From: Trichoplax sp. H2
Lineage: Eukaryota > Placozoa > Uniplacotomia > Trichoplacea
Length of the DNA stretch: 64,000 bases
Reading direction: 5' to 3'
Assembly: GCA_003344405.1 (NCBI GenBank)
Contig: NOWV01000110.1
Location: 186,001 to 250,000, forward strand
Each line of letters starts with the position of its first letter. Position 1 is the stretch's first letter. The position numbers and the translations under genes are program-made. Below, one piece after another: positions 47,329 through 60,977 of the stretch. The notes beneath the pieces are model-generated. The model saw only the letters and a list, made by a program, of their open reading frames with translations. It did no database searches and had not been told where the DNA came from.

Positions 47329-48288
47329 TTACATACTAGAATGGAATAGCTTTTTAACTTCAGATATTATACCGGCCCTGATTTGTTTATCAAATGTCAC
47401 GTAAATAAGTGGATTCAGAAAATGTATCGATAGGACTAGACCATTTATAAAATAGTTCACTATAAACAAATAAATGTTACCAGGTAAAAGGCGAATTAGG
47501 GATTTTTGAGTTATTGAAGCTATAACGCAGCATACAAAATAAGGTAAGCTTAGAAGTATATAACATGAGGTTATATAAATCAAAACTTTAATAAATTTTC
47601 TTCTCTTTGTAAAGTCTTCATAGAGTTGCTCTGATGTCCGAATGCCAGGTCGAACATAATTCTTTTGATAGATTGCAACTTTTGCATAAGACATGACAAT
47701 CGTTGCAGTAGGCATGACATATGAAATAAATGACCAATGCAATACATATACTGATTCATTAACGCCCATTTCTGGAAAATCACATGTTGTAGGAAAATCT
47801 GGATACGAAGACACATACAATAACATTGGTGATGTTGCAGATATTGATATCAACCAAATGAGAATCTCAGTTGTAATCAGAAATCTTCGTTTGTGAATTC
47901 GGTAAAACGGCGAGAATGGTCTTACAACAATAAAATAGCGATCCACAGCGATCAATGCTAAATTCATCATGGAAACCGTGTATGATGTATATAAAATCGT
48001 TATACCAATACGACATAGATTGGAACCAGCGACGAAATCTAAATTACCAAAGGTTATCATAATAAACATGATCACGGCTGTACTTGCCGAAATAGTATCA
48101 GATATAACTGATATTCGAATCAAGCGATAGGTAGTCTTTTGGAATGTTTTGTCTGTAAAAAGCAATTTGAGTATAAGTATATTTAATATTAATCCAGTTA
48201 TGTGTGTCGGAATAAAAAATGCCGCAGCATAGCGATAAATTTGTCTAAAATTCGGTGGAAATAAGTTTGTCGAATTGAAGGTATTCAT
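47329..48288 (-). CDS. Class A (rhodopsin-like) GPCR, paralogue 1
   Basis: Intronless, 319 aa, seven hydrophobic segments. Class A hallmarks are Asn36 in TM1 (GLILN), Asp64 in TM2 (SVISD), the Cys92-Cys169 pair, DRY at 116-118 at the end of TM3, Trp145 in TM4, Pro193 in TM5, Pro249 in TM6 (no CWxP; SLPY instead) and NPLIY at 292-296 in TM7. An N-glycosylation site (NST, 5-7) lies in the short N-terminus. Ligand class is not predictable: the short N-terminus would suit small molecules or peptides, and such lineage-specific receptors are numerous in placozoans and cnidarians. ATG 48286-48288 aligns with the start of the paralogue at 52812. The two share most residues in TM2-TM3 and the loop RPFSPFYR. 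Confidence 0.93.
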   Translation of the reverse strand: MNTFNSTNLFPPNFRQIYRYAAAFFIPTHITGLILNILILKLLFTDKTFQKTTYRLIRISVISDTISASTAVIMFIMITFGNLDFVAGSNLCRIGITILYTSYTVSMMNLALIAVDRYFIVVRPFSPFYRIHKRRFLITTEILIWLISISATSPMLLYVSSYPDFPTTCDFPEMGVNESVYVLHWSFISYVMPTATIVMSYAKVAIYQKNYVRPGIRTSEQLYEDFTKRRKFIKVLIYITSCYILLSLPYFVCCVIASITQKSLIRLLPGNIYLFIVNYFINGLVLSIHFLNPLIYVTFDKQIRAGIISEVKKLFHSSM

Positions 48289-51200
48289 TCTGTCAGTAAC
48301 GTAAACGATGGATTGATAGATAGCTAGCTATATTTGATGACTAGATAATACCTAGTTTACAATTAAATTTTCGAATATGAAATTATAATATATTCAACGA
48401 ATAGAGAAGAAAATTGCACTCAGCGCCTGAACTAATCTTAGAAAACGATGCTGGATAATTAAATACCAAGTGACTTAAACAGAGAAATAGACTTCATACA
48501 TTTACCTGAACAATCATAAACTAAGGAAATTTTAATAGAAATTCAATAGTTCTTATCAAATATTGTAATAAGTGTGTTTTATTCAAAATTTATAGCTAAT
48601 CAATGAAACAATTATTTCTATAATAAAATTAGACATTAAATGAAATTTTAAAACTACTCTATATTGCGGTCGAATTTTAATAGAAAAAAAACTGATATTT
48701 GTAATAGTTATCATAAAACTTGAAGATTGATGTTGTAAGTTAAGTTACCGTATGTAATCTATTATAGCCTTTGCTGGATTCCTGGGCTATTCCTTTCTCA
48801 AAATTACTTTCAGTTCCGGCATTCAAGACATGATGATATTATAATTTTCTGGGTAACTTATTAATTCTTATAGGGTTTTTGAATTCTAATATTTATAAAC
48901 TATGCTTTTCAATACGGTTTAGTCTATTCTTAGTAAAGTTATATTCTACACGGTGGAAATCTGTTTACACTTTAGTTTAATTATAGTATATCGTAGAACT
49001 ACCATAATATTAAAGTAAGATATTCTTATTAGTCACTCACGTATATAAAAAATTTCCTCTTTCTGTGCTTCTTACCTTATAAAAGCGATCTTTAAGCATC
49101 TATTTCGTTAGTGAATTTTGCCAGTTACACGCCAAACTTGTACACTTTATCTATTCTACTTTTCCTATCGCTATTTCGACTAGTAACGTCGTTATACATG
49201 CTGCTTCCTTCTCGCACTACTTGCAATAAAGACTGTTTTTGACTAATCTATTCTCCTGTCATTTCTTGCGATTGCTATAAACGTACAATCTTCCGAAATA
49301 TTACAATAAACTAAAATGAATTAGCTGTTCTGAGAAGATTTTACTTCTTCCCCCAAATCCTAAGATCGAGTGAATATTTAGCTAACTAAAATTTTAATAA
49401 TGCATTAAGCATAAATAAGACTCCATTAACTTTAGGGATACAAAGAACTATAGAGATTATAATAGCAACAATCAGTGCGGAACATCTAGGATAAATTCAA
49501 CTGGAAGAGCCGTTCTTTTTAATTAATTATTAACTATTGAGAGAAAAATTTAAAACAAGTTATACTATGATAATACGTAACTTTAACAGATCACTTAGCA
49601 ATAAAATCAAACTTAGAATAGGGATTTACGAGTAAATTATGGTAACCCATCATGAAAAGCAATAAACAATTGCTAAAATATTTCAAATTTTTATGAACAA
49701 AGTTTAATAAAAATTTTTCCGGGAACTTTCTGACAGTGATAATAATTGGAAAAATTTCACGTGCTGCTACTTCGACAGTATTCCTATTTTCATTGAAATA
49801 TATAATCAATCTAAGATAAAATTGACATTTGAGCATGTAACATAGTAGTTATCATCGAATTTGTATTAATCGTTAAGGTAATTTTACTTAACTTTAAGAA
49901 TTCCAATTTAGTATAACAAGACTTTCGGGATATACTAACCCGATAATTCACAATCAGCCATAAATCACACTTTATGTTCTAAGCCAAGACTTTTAGTCAC
50001 ATTTATATATCAATTAGCCTTAGCAACGGTTTCATTTGTTAAAATTATGAGAAAGAGAATTTTAATTGCATTTTTCATTCAGGAATAATTTTTTCAAATA
50101 CTTTTCTGATAGATTGTCAAGCAGTCGACTGCGGTAAAAACTCAAATCAGCAAACGCATGCCATAAACTTCTGTGACTGTAAAGAATATTGCTCTAACAA
50201 GTTCTATGCATCCAATATTGATCAGTTAGCAATATTTTCAAAATAGATAAAGATGTAAAAAGAATCGAACAAGTTATGACTAGTAGGTGCAATGATTTTA
50301 TGCATATTTTTTTGATCTATGATCACAAGTATTTTAGATCACATTTCTAATCATCACTTGTCATATTACTCAAAAACCCAAATTTGTAAATCAACTCAAT
50401 TCTCGCTCTAGAATATCTACTAGCTACTCTTCCATTTCACCTACGATCAAAAATATCTTTAAGTACGCATTTATGACGCATCTCAATAACAGTATAGTTC
50501 TGAGCGATAAAACTGAGAGTCATTTCATACGATTGAGAAAACCATAGCCAAAGTGATATCTCACTTGAAATTCACATTTTGTTTATACGACATCATTACA
50601 TTTTCCATCTATTATAGCTCTTAATAATAGTCTTAATAGCATTGACTATTCTGATTGCACATTTTGATTAAAAAAATAGACTAATAATTTACTGGCGATA
50701 ACATCTTATGTGTAAGTACATTGAATGTAGATCTATTCTCTAAATCATCTACATGAGTTACAACTACTTTAGTAAACCGTAAAGAAACATATACCTTATT
50801 ATAAGACAAAGTATTTGTGAGATACTTTTATTATAAAATCATATACACTGGAATGTTTAAAAATTACGCGCTTAGATGTTAAGATGTACATTGGTAAAAT
50901 TCGCAGGAGATGTCGATGTTTGCTTATATATTAACTGATAGACATCTCTACCAATAATTATCTTGTAATTTTGACTATGCTATTCGGGTTCTGATTTAAT
51001 ATCTATTTAACTCAGTAAAGTTTAATTAGTTACAATTATAAACAATCACGACATGCTACAATAGCTATTGCTACTTTTGTATATCTTATCTGAGCTATAT
51101 TACTTCTACTATACAAAGCACGAGTAGAATTCTAAAAGTATACATGGAAGCCTTTTACAAAAACATTTTTGAACGCATTATTCCAACTTTTAAATCGTCA

Positions 51201-51852
51201 GCAGTCTGCAATATTAATGTACCCCTCAGTTAAACAAAATTTCTGATGCATAAAATCAATTTAATTATATAATTATTAGGAAGAGTTATCTTTTCATAGG
51301 TCCATTCTTATCCATTAGCATTTCTGCTATTCACGAATTTAATTATTAATAGCCTATTATACACGTACATTATTATTTCACACAAGAAATTTTCAATTAA
51401 TTAATGCATTGCTTTACAAGAACAATATTGAACATTGCAAAATTTGTTTTTCTACTTTCGGTAATTTGTTTACATATCACTTGTGGTAAATAGAAGAACA
51501 ATTAATTTAATCGATTGTAACTTATTTTGAGTCTTCGTATTTCATCAGTACGGAAGGAGAGCTTTCTCGCGATGCTGTAGGCGTTGCAGAGAATGAAATG
51601 CTAAATTTAAGTTTTAGTTTTATAGCTTAAAATAAATAGCAAGGACTATAATTAATTTTGTTTACCATCTCCAATATTAAAAGGACATATAACGATTTAT
51701 AACGTATTTCTGTAGAAAATCAGAATCTTATAACATAAGCGAACATTAAAATAGTTAAGATTAACTATTAATGATGTTATCAATTAGAATCAATTCCGTA
51801 CTATAGGTGTATATCACGAATTGATGGTAAAGAAATGGAAAAGTTAGATGTG
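48289..51852. other. Intergenic region between two GPCR paralogues, no gene seen
   Basis: 3.6 kb of AT-rich DNA. The part near 51,190-51,400 and 51,700-51,850 resembles the 3' flanks of the other GPCR units. The minus-strand frame at 49591-49836 has no recognisable motif. Confidence 0.45.
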
Positions 51853-52812
51853 TTATTTGCTACAATGGAATAATTTTGTTAATGTTGATAGCATTCCGGC
51901 CCTAACCCGCTTATCAAACGTCATATAAATAATTGGGTTTATAACAGGTAAGGATGTCACGATAGCTATGGCAATATATGCCAATATAAACGTAAAAACA
52001 TTACCTACTGACATACTAATGACCGATCGCTGATATATTCCAGATACTGTACAATTTAGTGAATGCGGCAAAACTATTATTACATAGCATATCGTTATAT
52101 AAATCATCAGTTTAATAAATTTCCGTCTATTTCTAAAGTCATTATCGAGCTCTTCTGATGTCCGAAAACCAGGTCGAACATAGTTCTTTTGAAGCAGTAT
52201 AATTTTCGTATAAGAAAAGATAATGATTATAATAGGCATAGCATATACAATAAAGACCCAAAGTATCAGATAAATGGATTGATCAAGGTCCATATGTGGA
52301 AAATCGCATGACGTAGGGACGCCAGGGATCGGAGCTAGATAAAGTGCGAAAGGAGATGTGACAGATATTGATACTAGCCAGACAAAAAATTCAGTAACAA
52401 TCAGAAATTTTGTTTTATGATTTCGATAAAATGGCGAGAATGGTCTTACGATAGCAAAATAGCGATCTACCGCAACCAATGCTAAGTTCATGATGGAAAT
52501 TGCGATTGATGAAAACATTATAGTGGCTAAGATACGACAAAGATTGGAGCTGGTAATGTCATCTATATTGACAAAGATTGATATTGTAAACAAGACCACA
52601 GTTGCAGTTGCCGATATAACATCCGATATTACTGGCATTCGAATCAAACGATAAGTAGGATTTTGGAAATTTTTGTCTGTAAAAAGTAGATGGAGTAAAG
52701 TTATGTTGAGTATTAATCCTATTGTATATAAAGGAAGGAAACCCAACCAAATATAGCGATAAATCTGTGCAAAAAGTAATCCAAATGAGTTCGTTCTATT
52801 GGAGATATCCAT
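51853..52812 (-). CDS. Class A (rhodopsin-like) GPCR, paralogue 2
   Basis: Intronless, 319 aa, the same length as the receptor at 47329-48288 and clearly its paralogue (FTDKxFQxxTYRLIR, NLALVAVDRYF, RPFSPFYR and YVRPGFRTSEEL are shared or nearly so). Features are Asn36 (GLILN), Asp64, Cys92 and Cys169, DRY 116-118, Trp145, Pro193, a TM6 IVLP in place of CWxP, and NPIIY in TM7. The N-terminus has an NRT glycosylation site (5-7). Extracellular ends and TM5-TM6 loops differ most from paralogue 1, consistent with diverged ligands. The frame is intact. Orientation matches the other two copies. Confidence 0.93.
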   Translation of the reverse strand: MDISNRTNSFGLLFAQIYRYIWLGFLPLYTIGLILNITLLHLLFTDKNFQNPTYRLIRMPVISDVISATATVVLFTISIFVNIDDITSSNLCRILATIMFSSIAISIMNLALVAVDRYFAIVRPFSPFYRNHKTKFLIVTEFFVWLVSISVTSPFALYLAPIPGVPTSCDFPHMDLDQSIYLILWVFIVYAMPIIIIIFSYTKIILLQKNYVRPGFRTSEELDNDFRNRRKFIKLMIYITICYVIIVLPHSLNCTVSGIYQRSVISMSVGNVFTFILAYIAIAIVTSLPVINPIIYMTFDKRVRAGMLSTLTKLFHCSK

Positions 52813-53780
52813 TCTTCTGGAATAGAAAACGATAGATTGATCGATAGTACTGTAATATTTGCGGACTCGATGATCTTAGGCTTGAAATTGAATATTAGAA
52901 TAAAAAATTGGATTGTATCTGGTAAATAAACAAAAAAGTATTACCAACTTCAGGAGTTATCGCAACAAAATGATATAAAAAATGGAAATAGTTACTACTA
53001 TTATTTAATAGGCTGCAATAGGTATATATCTATTAACTTTCTCTACAAATCAATACCATAAATATTTCAGAACATTACTTGGATTGCATTATGTGCAGAT
53101 ATTTATTACGCAACACTGCTTGTAATAAAAGAAAAGATAGATGTACATTATTAGTTGTCTTTTATGTTTATTCAAAGTAACTTATTCATACATTAAGAGT
53201 CAATATGGCGGGTTGCCATTGGTTTACCGGATGAATAAAATAACTTAATATATATTATCAAATAGTCGTTAGAATTTATTGTTTCGTGTACTATCTCACG
53301 ACTACATTAAATATAATGGTAATTACCGTAAATTTTCGAAATTATATACTTGTAGTAGATTCTAAGAATTTAAGTAACTCTATTTGAAAGGATAATTTGA
53401 TCGACAAAAAGGAATTCTTGAAGCTCGTTGTGGCAAATATCCAGGTGTTACTTTAGGTACGCCAAATATTACTCTTCCAAATACTGGAAGTTAGGATTAT
53501 TAGAAAATGCATATCTTGGCATCAAAGTAAATATCCAACTAATTAAACTTGTCAGATCTTTTGTAATAATAATTGCTATGATAATAAACGCAACACTTAT
53601 GTGCACTGTAGGTATGCCCATTGGTAGGTACTACAACTAAGTATTTACGTAAGTGATTAGACGAAAACTTCACGATTGAATTTAATTAATTTATTTATTA
53701 ACTGATTCTATCAAACCAACTGTACAATATTCAACCAATGTATTTTAAAAGAAAATGGTAAATTTAAAATTATTACGGTC

Positions 53781-53890
53781 TAAGACATAGCACCTAGACT
53801 CAACCACCACCAAACATCAACGAAACTACATGAAATAATAGTTTGTCCTAAGACACAGCGCCTAGTCTCAACCACTACCAAAAATTAAGA
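53781..53890. repeat. Short tandem pair, 68-bp spacing
   Basis: 'taagacatagcacctagact' at 53781 and 'taagacacagcgcctagtct' at 53849, each followed by 'caaccac(c/t)accaaa'. Two copies only. Confidence 0.6.
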
Positions 53891-54883
53891 TTTACTTATA
53901 CACGTATAATAAAAGAATTTATGAGCTAAACTGCCATCAACTAGTTCAGTTTGCACAAAAAGGATAAATCGAGTAATATTTTTAACTACTACTTCTCTTT
54001 TTATAGTTTCTGCTTGAACTGCACCAAATGTAAATTATGGGTACGTCTCATAGCAATTAAGTAAAATAATATAATTGCTATAGAATGTAAGGATTTTCCC
54101 TTATAAATTCATTCATATTGTACAGTCCTAAAGTTCAGTCTGCGTTAATACTGACCATTGGGATAATGCTAACAAAATAATATCTACCATCACAAACGAT
54201 AAGGTATCGGGTATCGAAAATAAGATCTGTGAAATAAATCAATCCCTTTAATAAAATACTTATCCTCTCGAGCTGAAACCATATCTAAAGATACCTAGAA
54301 GTAATTATATCTGACTGCTATCTTATAAAAAGAAATGTTATACTCTTCATTACAAATTTATTTCATATTGTTTGATACAGTAAGCCTTAAGTAAAAATAC
54401 TATAGATCAAGAAGATATATTCAATATGGAATCAAGCGAATTTAAGTATCTTTACCTTTCAACCGACAAGTTGGAAATAAATGCTTTCGAAAATGGTGTA
54501 TAGGAAATCAAGTTCAATATTGGAGGCCTTCAATGCAGCCATTTAAAACTGACTGACAGAATTTTTTAAATCAACTGAGATCACGGAAAGTCTTTATTAT
54601 TTGGACTACTGCAACTAGAAATAAAGCTTTGTCGATCAATTAAGTAACATGGCTGGTCTCATCCGGCCAATTAGCAGCCAAAGGGATAAAACTTTCTTTT
54701 ATAAAGTTATGCCAACATTAATTACGTATAATGTCAATCAAGTGTAAATTTTTAATACTGTATTCACAGAAAATTTAATAAAAGGATTGACCGTAGACTA
54801 TTTTGACTGCGTATTGATTGAATTGATGAATTTTTAGCCTTCTACACCAGGTGTATCTTATTCAGATCTACTTCCTCTACCAG

Positions 54884-55028
54884 ACTGTAATGTAACTTAG
54901 TATTGTGATTGTAGACTGTTAGCCATGTGCAGTATAATGTACGGTAGATATTTATCCTAAGAGATATCTACTAGCTATAACTATAGACTATAGTGGTAGA
55001 GACTCTATGCTAGAGTACAGATGACTAT
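54884..55028. repeat. Right arm of a distant inverted repeat (about 145 bp)
   Basis: Reverse complement of 44722-44870 with a few mismatches. Its end coincides with 'gatgactatatac'. The flanks on both sides are unrelated to those of the other arm. Confidence 0.8.
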
Positions 55029-58000
55029 ATACAGTAAGCTGTTGAGTTACTAATAAGGTTATAGGTAAAAATAGAACTGTAAATCATATATTAGGATATG
55101 GTTAATTCATTGTACTTTGGCTGGTGTGAATAATGTCTACGTAAGTACTGCAGTCGTATCCATATTGGATTAATGATGGTCCGCAGTAGAATAGTCATAC
55201 TAAGAATAATTTAACTATGTGTAAAATAAGGTAAAAGGTTGCTATGCGGATTGTAGTTGCGAATGCTACGGAAAGTGTAAAAGCATACAACTTTAGATTA
55301 TTCTCATAGTTCGTTCTAGAAGTCTTTAGTAGTAGTATTCGGCTAAAGTAGAGCTGTGTGTAGTTAATCTTTGGTATAAGATTGAATAAAGCCCTTATTT
55401 TTCTAAAATTTGGAATTTCGTGATTGGTATATATCACACAGACTTACCAGTAGCTTAATGGCCCTCACCTAAATTGGGACTAACGAATTCAAGAATAAAT
55501 CACTTATTAATTAATATTAAAGTACTCATACTTCAAATAGTAAATACTGTTTAGTATCGATGCTATTCTATTTTTGATCTATTAGTTCATTTATTTATCT
55601 AGTGCTAAGCTTTATGGAGGAGTAAAATGTGATATTTGCTAAATTTATCTATTTATAAAAATATTTTAGGCTTAGCTGTACGTGATATTTTACTAAATTT
55701 AAATTTTTAGACGATATTACTTTATCAGATTGAAATTATTTAAGTTATTCCAGCATTTACTCAATTTGTGATGTTAAATTGATTTTGACACCTTAATTGA
55801 ATTTAAATGCAATACTCGGTCTGTCCTTTATGTTTAATCCAATCACCTATTAAGTATTTCCTGGTGTCCAATGACGATATATAGCCAACAATACTTGCAC
55901 AAATTGGAATAGTGTCTTATTAAACATACGTGTACTCTTTGATAATACAATATCGGCATTGAATTGAGAATCTATAGTCAGTCTTCGAAACCCTGAGTAT
56001 GAAATAGTATTAGAAGATCCTTTTATTGCGTTGTAAGAATAAATTTTTTAGTCTATGCTCCATTTTGTCTAAAGATTTACTTAATTCAGCTTTGAAATTT
56101 CTATCGATAGCTATGCGCAATATAACATTTGAAGCCGGTTAAAAATTTTACGTTCTAAAGAAAAGAAATGAAGAATGCTTTGCCGGTTCCGTGGCATCAG
56201 ATCTTCTATTTAGGAAATCAGGTGTGAACCAATATTATTAGGGTATTAGTGGGTGTAATCATACAGTTCTGATATACTAATCCTTTCAATTTTATTTTAC
56301 CTTTCCATTCACCTATATAAATTCAAGATGTTCAATAGTAAAATCACCACATCAATTAATATTGATGGAACAAGTTAAATATATTAAAATAATACTTGAA
56401 CAGGAATTTATCAGTCCTTACAAGGTAACAAGTATAATTTAAGTTTATTCTAGCACAGATACTATAATAAATATTTTGTTTGAAACCAAATAAAGTATAC
56501 TTTAATCACGCCTTCTGATTTCATTTTCTCATATATTGATCCGTAAATTTTAATATAGCGCAAAACTCGACAGTTTATCGTTTGCATGAGAAATCACAAA
56601 CCTTTATTGATAGCAAGAAAGAAGGTAACAATTTCATTTCTTTTCAATTTTGCGTTAAATAGCGGTCAATGGAAGTTGTAAAATCAGCCATAATGTATTA
56701 AATTATTAATTTTAATTTATAAGCAACTCACAATATCCACATGTATTTTATTTCATCTAGTGGATAAATGTAGAAAAATCATGATCAATTATTGAACTAA
56801 AATAATTTATTAACGAATGAGGATTGCTATAACCAAATCACAATTTTGAAACCTTTCTACTTGTTAGCAGTTTTAAATAACAGCTTTTGTGATGTTAAAA
56901 TTCATGGAACGAATTTCTATTTATTAAATCAGCGGCAACAAGTACAGCTGGAAAGGTAGACACTAAAGCCACGTAGAAGACAAGGTAATTTACTGCAGAT
57001 ACTAAAGAAATTACCGGTACATGGTCTGTAGTTTATTTCTTATCGCCTCTTATTTGTATATATCGTAATGACTTTCTTCAAGTAAATGTCAGTTTTCTAA
57101 TTTTGTCTTCGAATCAGCCAGTGAATACGACGACTGCATGTTTTCGATAACATCCTCTAAAGTATAAGATATTTACATTAATAGAACTTAATATCTAAGT
57201 TGAAATCTTTAGTCTATTAAAGTAGACAGCTATCGATGATCATTAGAATTGGCGAAGTAGCTATAATCGGTCAGACATTCATGCCCGAAATGCGTTTCAT
57301 AGCAGGGCTTCCTATTATGAATTCATAGTTGCATGAAGTAAGTTTTTATTAATAAGGGGTGTTGTTTGTTAGCTATCTCGTTTACCTTTGCATAAATTAA
57401 TCTTTAGTTGTCGGTTGTTCATTAAAGCAATTTGATTTTGTTTTAGCTTGTCATGGTGTTATAATTTAGTACTGGATGTTGTATCTTATTACGATTAATC
57501 GGCATTGCAACAAGTACGTATACGTATATCACAGTATTATTATATCGTTATTAGGTGCTCCAAGAGAACTAGCTCTAGTCAGGTGAGTTACTAATTTATA
57601 ACCAACCGGTAGCTCAGAAAGCTACTTACTTATTACTAGGCACTGCATATCATATAGCAGTTCTTAAATATTGATCTTGGAGAACGTTAGTGGTTTATGC
57701 TTATCTCCTACGAGTACATCGCTAAGAGCATACCAATTTGGATAAAAGTGAATAAATTAGTTTAAAAGAAACTAGTACAAACTCACGTCGCTTTGCTGAC
57801 GGTTTGTACTTATTTGCTAATAATTAACAGATAGTATTACCATTCGACATTATATATATATCCCGGTAATAGCCAGGCACTACTATATTCACAGCTATGC
57901 TTGTAGAATACTACTTTTCAATTATGCATTGACAGATGAAATGCTATGTTAAGATTAGTTCATGGTCCAAAGCACATTATGATATCTAATGTACGGTGAT

Positions 58001-60977
58001 GGGCACACCAAGTTAAGATTAGCAGGTACTGTAAGATATCGACCGTGCGGTACAATGTCCTTAGTACTGTGGTCAATTCTATACCAATCATGATAATGTG
58101 TCTAAGGATAGCTTGAGTATGCAAGCAAAGCTTGCTCTGTCGATAGCAACCGTTATAAGAAAATGTAAAAATCAAAATGGCTGTGTAGAAAACTATAAAG
58201 ATTCTATGTTTATTCAATTTTCTTCAGAATATTACATCAAATCGAAATTGAAAGGCCCAGTGGCCACCTTAGCGATATAAAGAATACTATTTTAATAATC
58301 AGTACTCTACCGAAATGACTACCTTAAAGCTATTTGTTTTCCATGAAGAAATCTTAAGGTAAAAAACTGTAAGAATCTTATACTGACCTATTGAAATCAA
58401 CCCATAATCACAGTCATCTAACAGTAGTATAAATACCTCCCGCGCTGCTCGTTTCAAGGATGGGTGAGTGGGATTATCACTGTGTTGCTTCGTCCCACAT
58501 TCTTAACCGAACTAATTAACCAGAAGCTAAGCAGATATACTAGAGCGGAATTACGACACATGATATTAGTTTCAATTCTTAAATCAACTGTTTACGTACC
58601 GTTACAATTGTTTCTAAAGCGTTATAAAGATTTACGAGCTTAGATAGTAATAATAATGTTTATTTTAATATCTTAAAATCTGAGAGAAATTTTCAGTTTC
58701 ACAAAATCTTATACTATTGTAGTAGTTAATTCTTAAGTTTAATGTTTATTTAAATTGTGATTATATTTTAAGTAATTAATTAAAGGATAATAGGAATGAG
58801 CGGGTTCTTGCTTGAATTATTTCTAATGAAATGCCACATTAGGATGGGATGCGCTTATTGTGATCTATATTTGTTTCTTATTTATCTATATCACACGTTA
58901 TATAATTGCAAATTACAAACCCAATCGTATAGAGCAATTAATTAGTTACATTTCTATTTAAAGGATGATTTTTCTTTTAGATTAATCTTTTTCAAAAGAC
59001 ATGTTATAAAGGAGCTCTATGTCTAAGCTAACGCCTACAATAGAGAATTAATGATGAGAACTAGATTTTACGACCGATAGGCTAAATATAGAAGCCTTAC
59101 TGAACAGTCATTCTGGGTAATTTTTACATTCCTAGAAGGAGATGTTGTTGTGACTCAGTTTGATCTTTACGAATTTACGGAAGCCTGCGGAATTTCTGCT
59201 GAGGCAACAACAACAAATAAATTTCCTTTCTTTTCTATCGGTGGTTGAAATCGACCTTTATTAACTACAACTAACCAACTTATTAACTCACACTCGAACC
59301 CCCTCCCCAAGATAGTAAAAGCGCCTCATTTATATACTCTAACATTGGCATGAATATGCATAACTTCTCTAACATTGCGATAACATTCTTGAGATATCAT
59401 TTTTCAGTATAACATAATTGATTAATAAATATACTTGTACCATACAACATTAATTTATCATTTACCAGTACAGCAATACAAGATAACGGTAACAACTATG
59501 TATAGTTTAGGATATTAATCCTTAAGAACAATATTATCTAGCGATGCCAGTCTAGCTGTCGCGACAGATGTAATAGTATTTAATTTTATACTTTAATATT
59601 GTATCTTTTTAATGGTCATAGAAACTCAGTAACTGAGTGTACTGATGGAACTCATATTGAAATTTCATATACCGATGGTTGATTCATGATCATTTTGATA
59701 GCAGTTTTGCTACTATAAGAATTTGAGTTCTATTCCATTTTGTATACTAGGTGCAATAAATATACAGCATATCTCTCATCAGAATAATTTAGTAATAACC
59801 ATAAATAAGCATTTTAAAATTTACTAAAACGACAGGAGTGAAACATTGAAAAAAAAATATCACAGCTAAAGTGAATAAAAAGACAAAACTTTGTTTAAGT
59901 CAGTAAACTGTTATAGAAAAATCGAAAAGAATCGTAAATAGAGCCGATTTGCACGCTCTCAACCAATCTAACTATCTAAAGTACAATGAAATGAAATATG
60001 TAGAAATCAAGCGACACAACTTCTAAAAAACTTTGATTCTACTTTCTTGGCACTCTAGTCGACTTAACGAAACTTTGACACCAAATAATAATTGGGGAAA
60101 CAACCGATCAATAATTTATTTAAAAAACGTGAGATAGACAGATCAAATAACCTTCCAAGTACTTAATTCTAAGTATTATAAGTCAAGAAATAAAAAAAAG
60201 ACAGAACTGAAACTGTCAACAACCAAACAACCTAACAAAAAGTAAAACGTTTTTACTTACAACAATTCGACCCAGAAGGCCTTTAAAATTAAACAAGTCC
60301 TTCAAAAGAAATGTTCTTTACTCTCTATTCTAAATTTTCTGATTGCACTATCATTTATAGGCTTGGCTTAGCCTTCAGTGTTATTTAAAACTAAACATTT
60401 ATTAACCAATCGCTCTTAAGATTCATTTTAGAAAACTAGTTTACACTACTTAAGAAAATAAAAATCATTCAAAGTTCACACACATGTTACCTTATGATTC
60501 CCTTATAAAACACTATAAAACTAACAAACGAACTATAAAATACATCAAGCTTCGCTTCCAACATTATTCCTGACTATTAATACATTATAAAAGTCTAAAA
60601 ATTAACCTTTAAGAATCAAGATTTAGTCATAAAAATAACAGTCTAACTACTTAACAATCAACACAACCTCTACCATTTGCCATCTTATTTTCTATTTCTC
60701 ATCTAAACTTTCCTAATGTAACTTTCATTACAAACGTTACGACTATTTAACAACGATCAATCATAACTCCGGTAAAATAGTCGAATTTACAATATCCATA
60801 TTTTCTAGATAATATCTACTTTAATTAGCGAACTAAATTATTTACAGTTACAAACATCTATAGTATGTCATATTACTAATTACTCTTTCCATGGATTTTT
60901 ACCAAATATTGCTATTGATATAATTAAATGTGTAGAGCATTACTACGATTCTATAGAAGCTAACATTGTTACTTCTA

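Larger units (their letters stand above)
52813..60977. other. AT-rich gene desert
   Basis: 8 kb with no supported gene. It holds a short tandem pair (53781-53890), the right arm of a distant inverted repeat (54884-55028) and a possible 5S-like remnant near 58,455-58,534. Open frames at 53428-53640, 55195-55437 and 57960-58280 lack support. Confidence 0.45.

Noticed and set aside
53428-53640. 70-codon plus-strand open frame with a hydrophobic segment
   Set aside because: It begins at TTG, has no homology to nearby receptors and lies in a gene desert.
55195-55437. 80-codon minus-strand open frame with a hydrophobic C-terminal part
   Set aside because: No similarity to the GPCR paralogues, no good context and single-frame openness expected in AT-rich DNA.
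57960-58280. Overlapping open frames of 60-85 codons on both strands
   Set aside because: Mutually antisense, no motifs and no splice signals.
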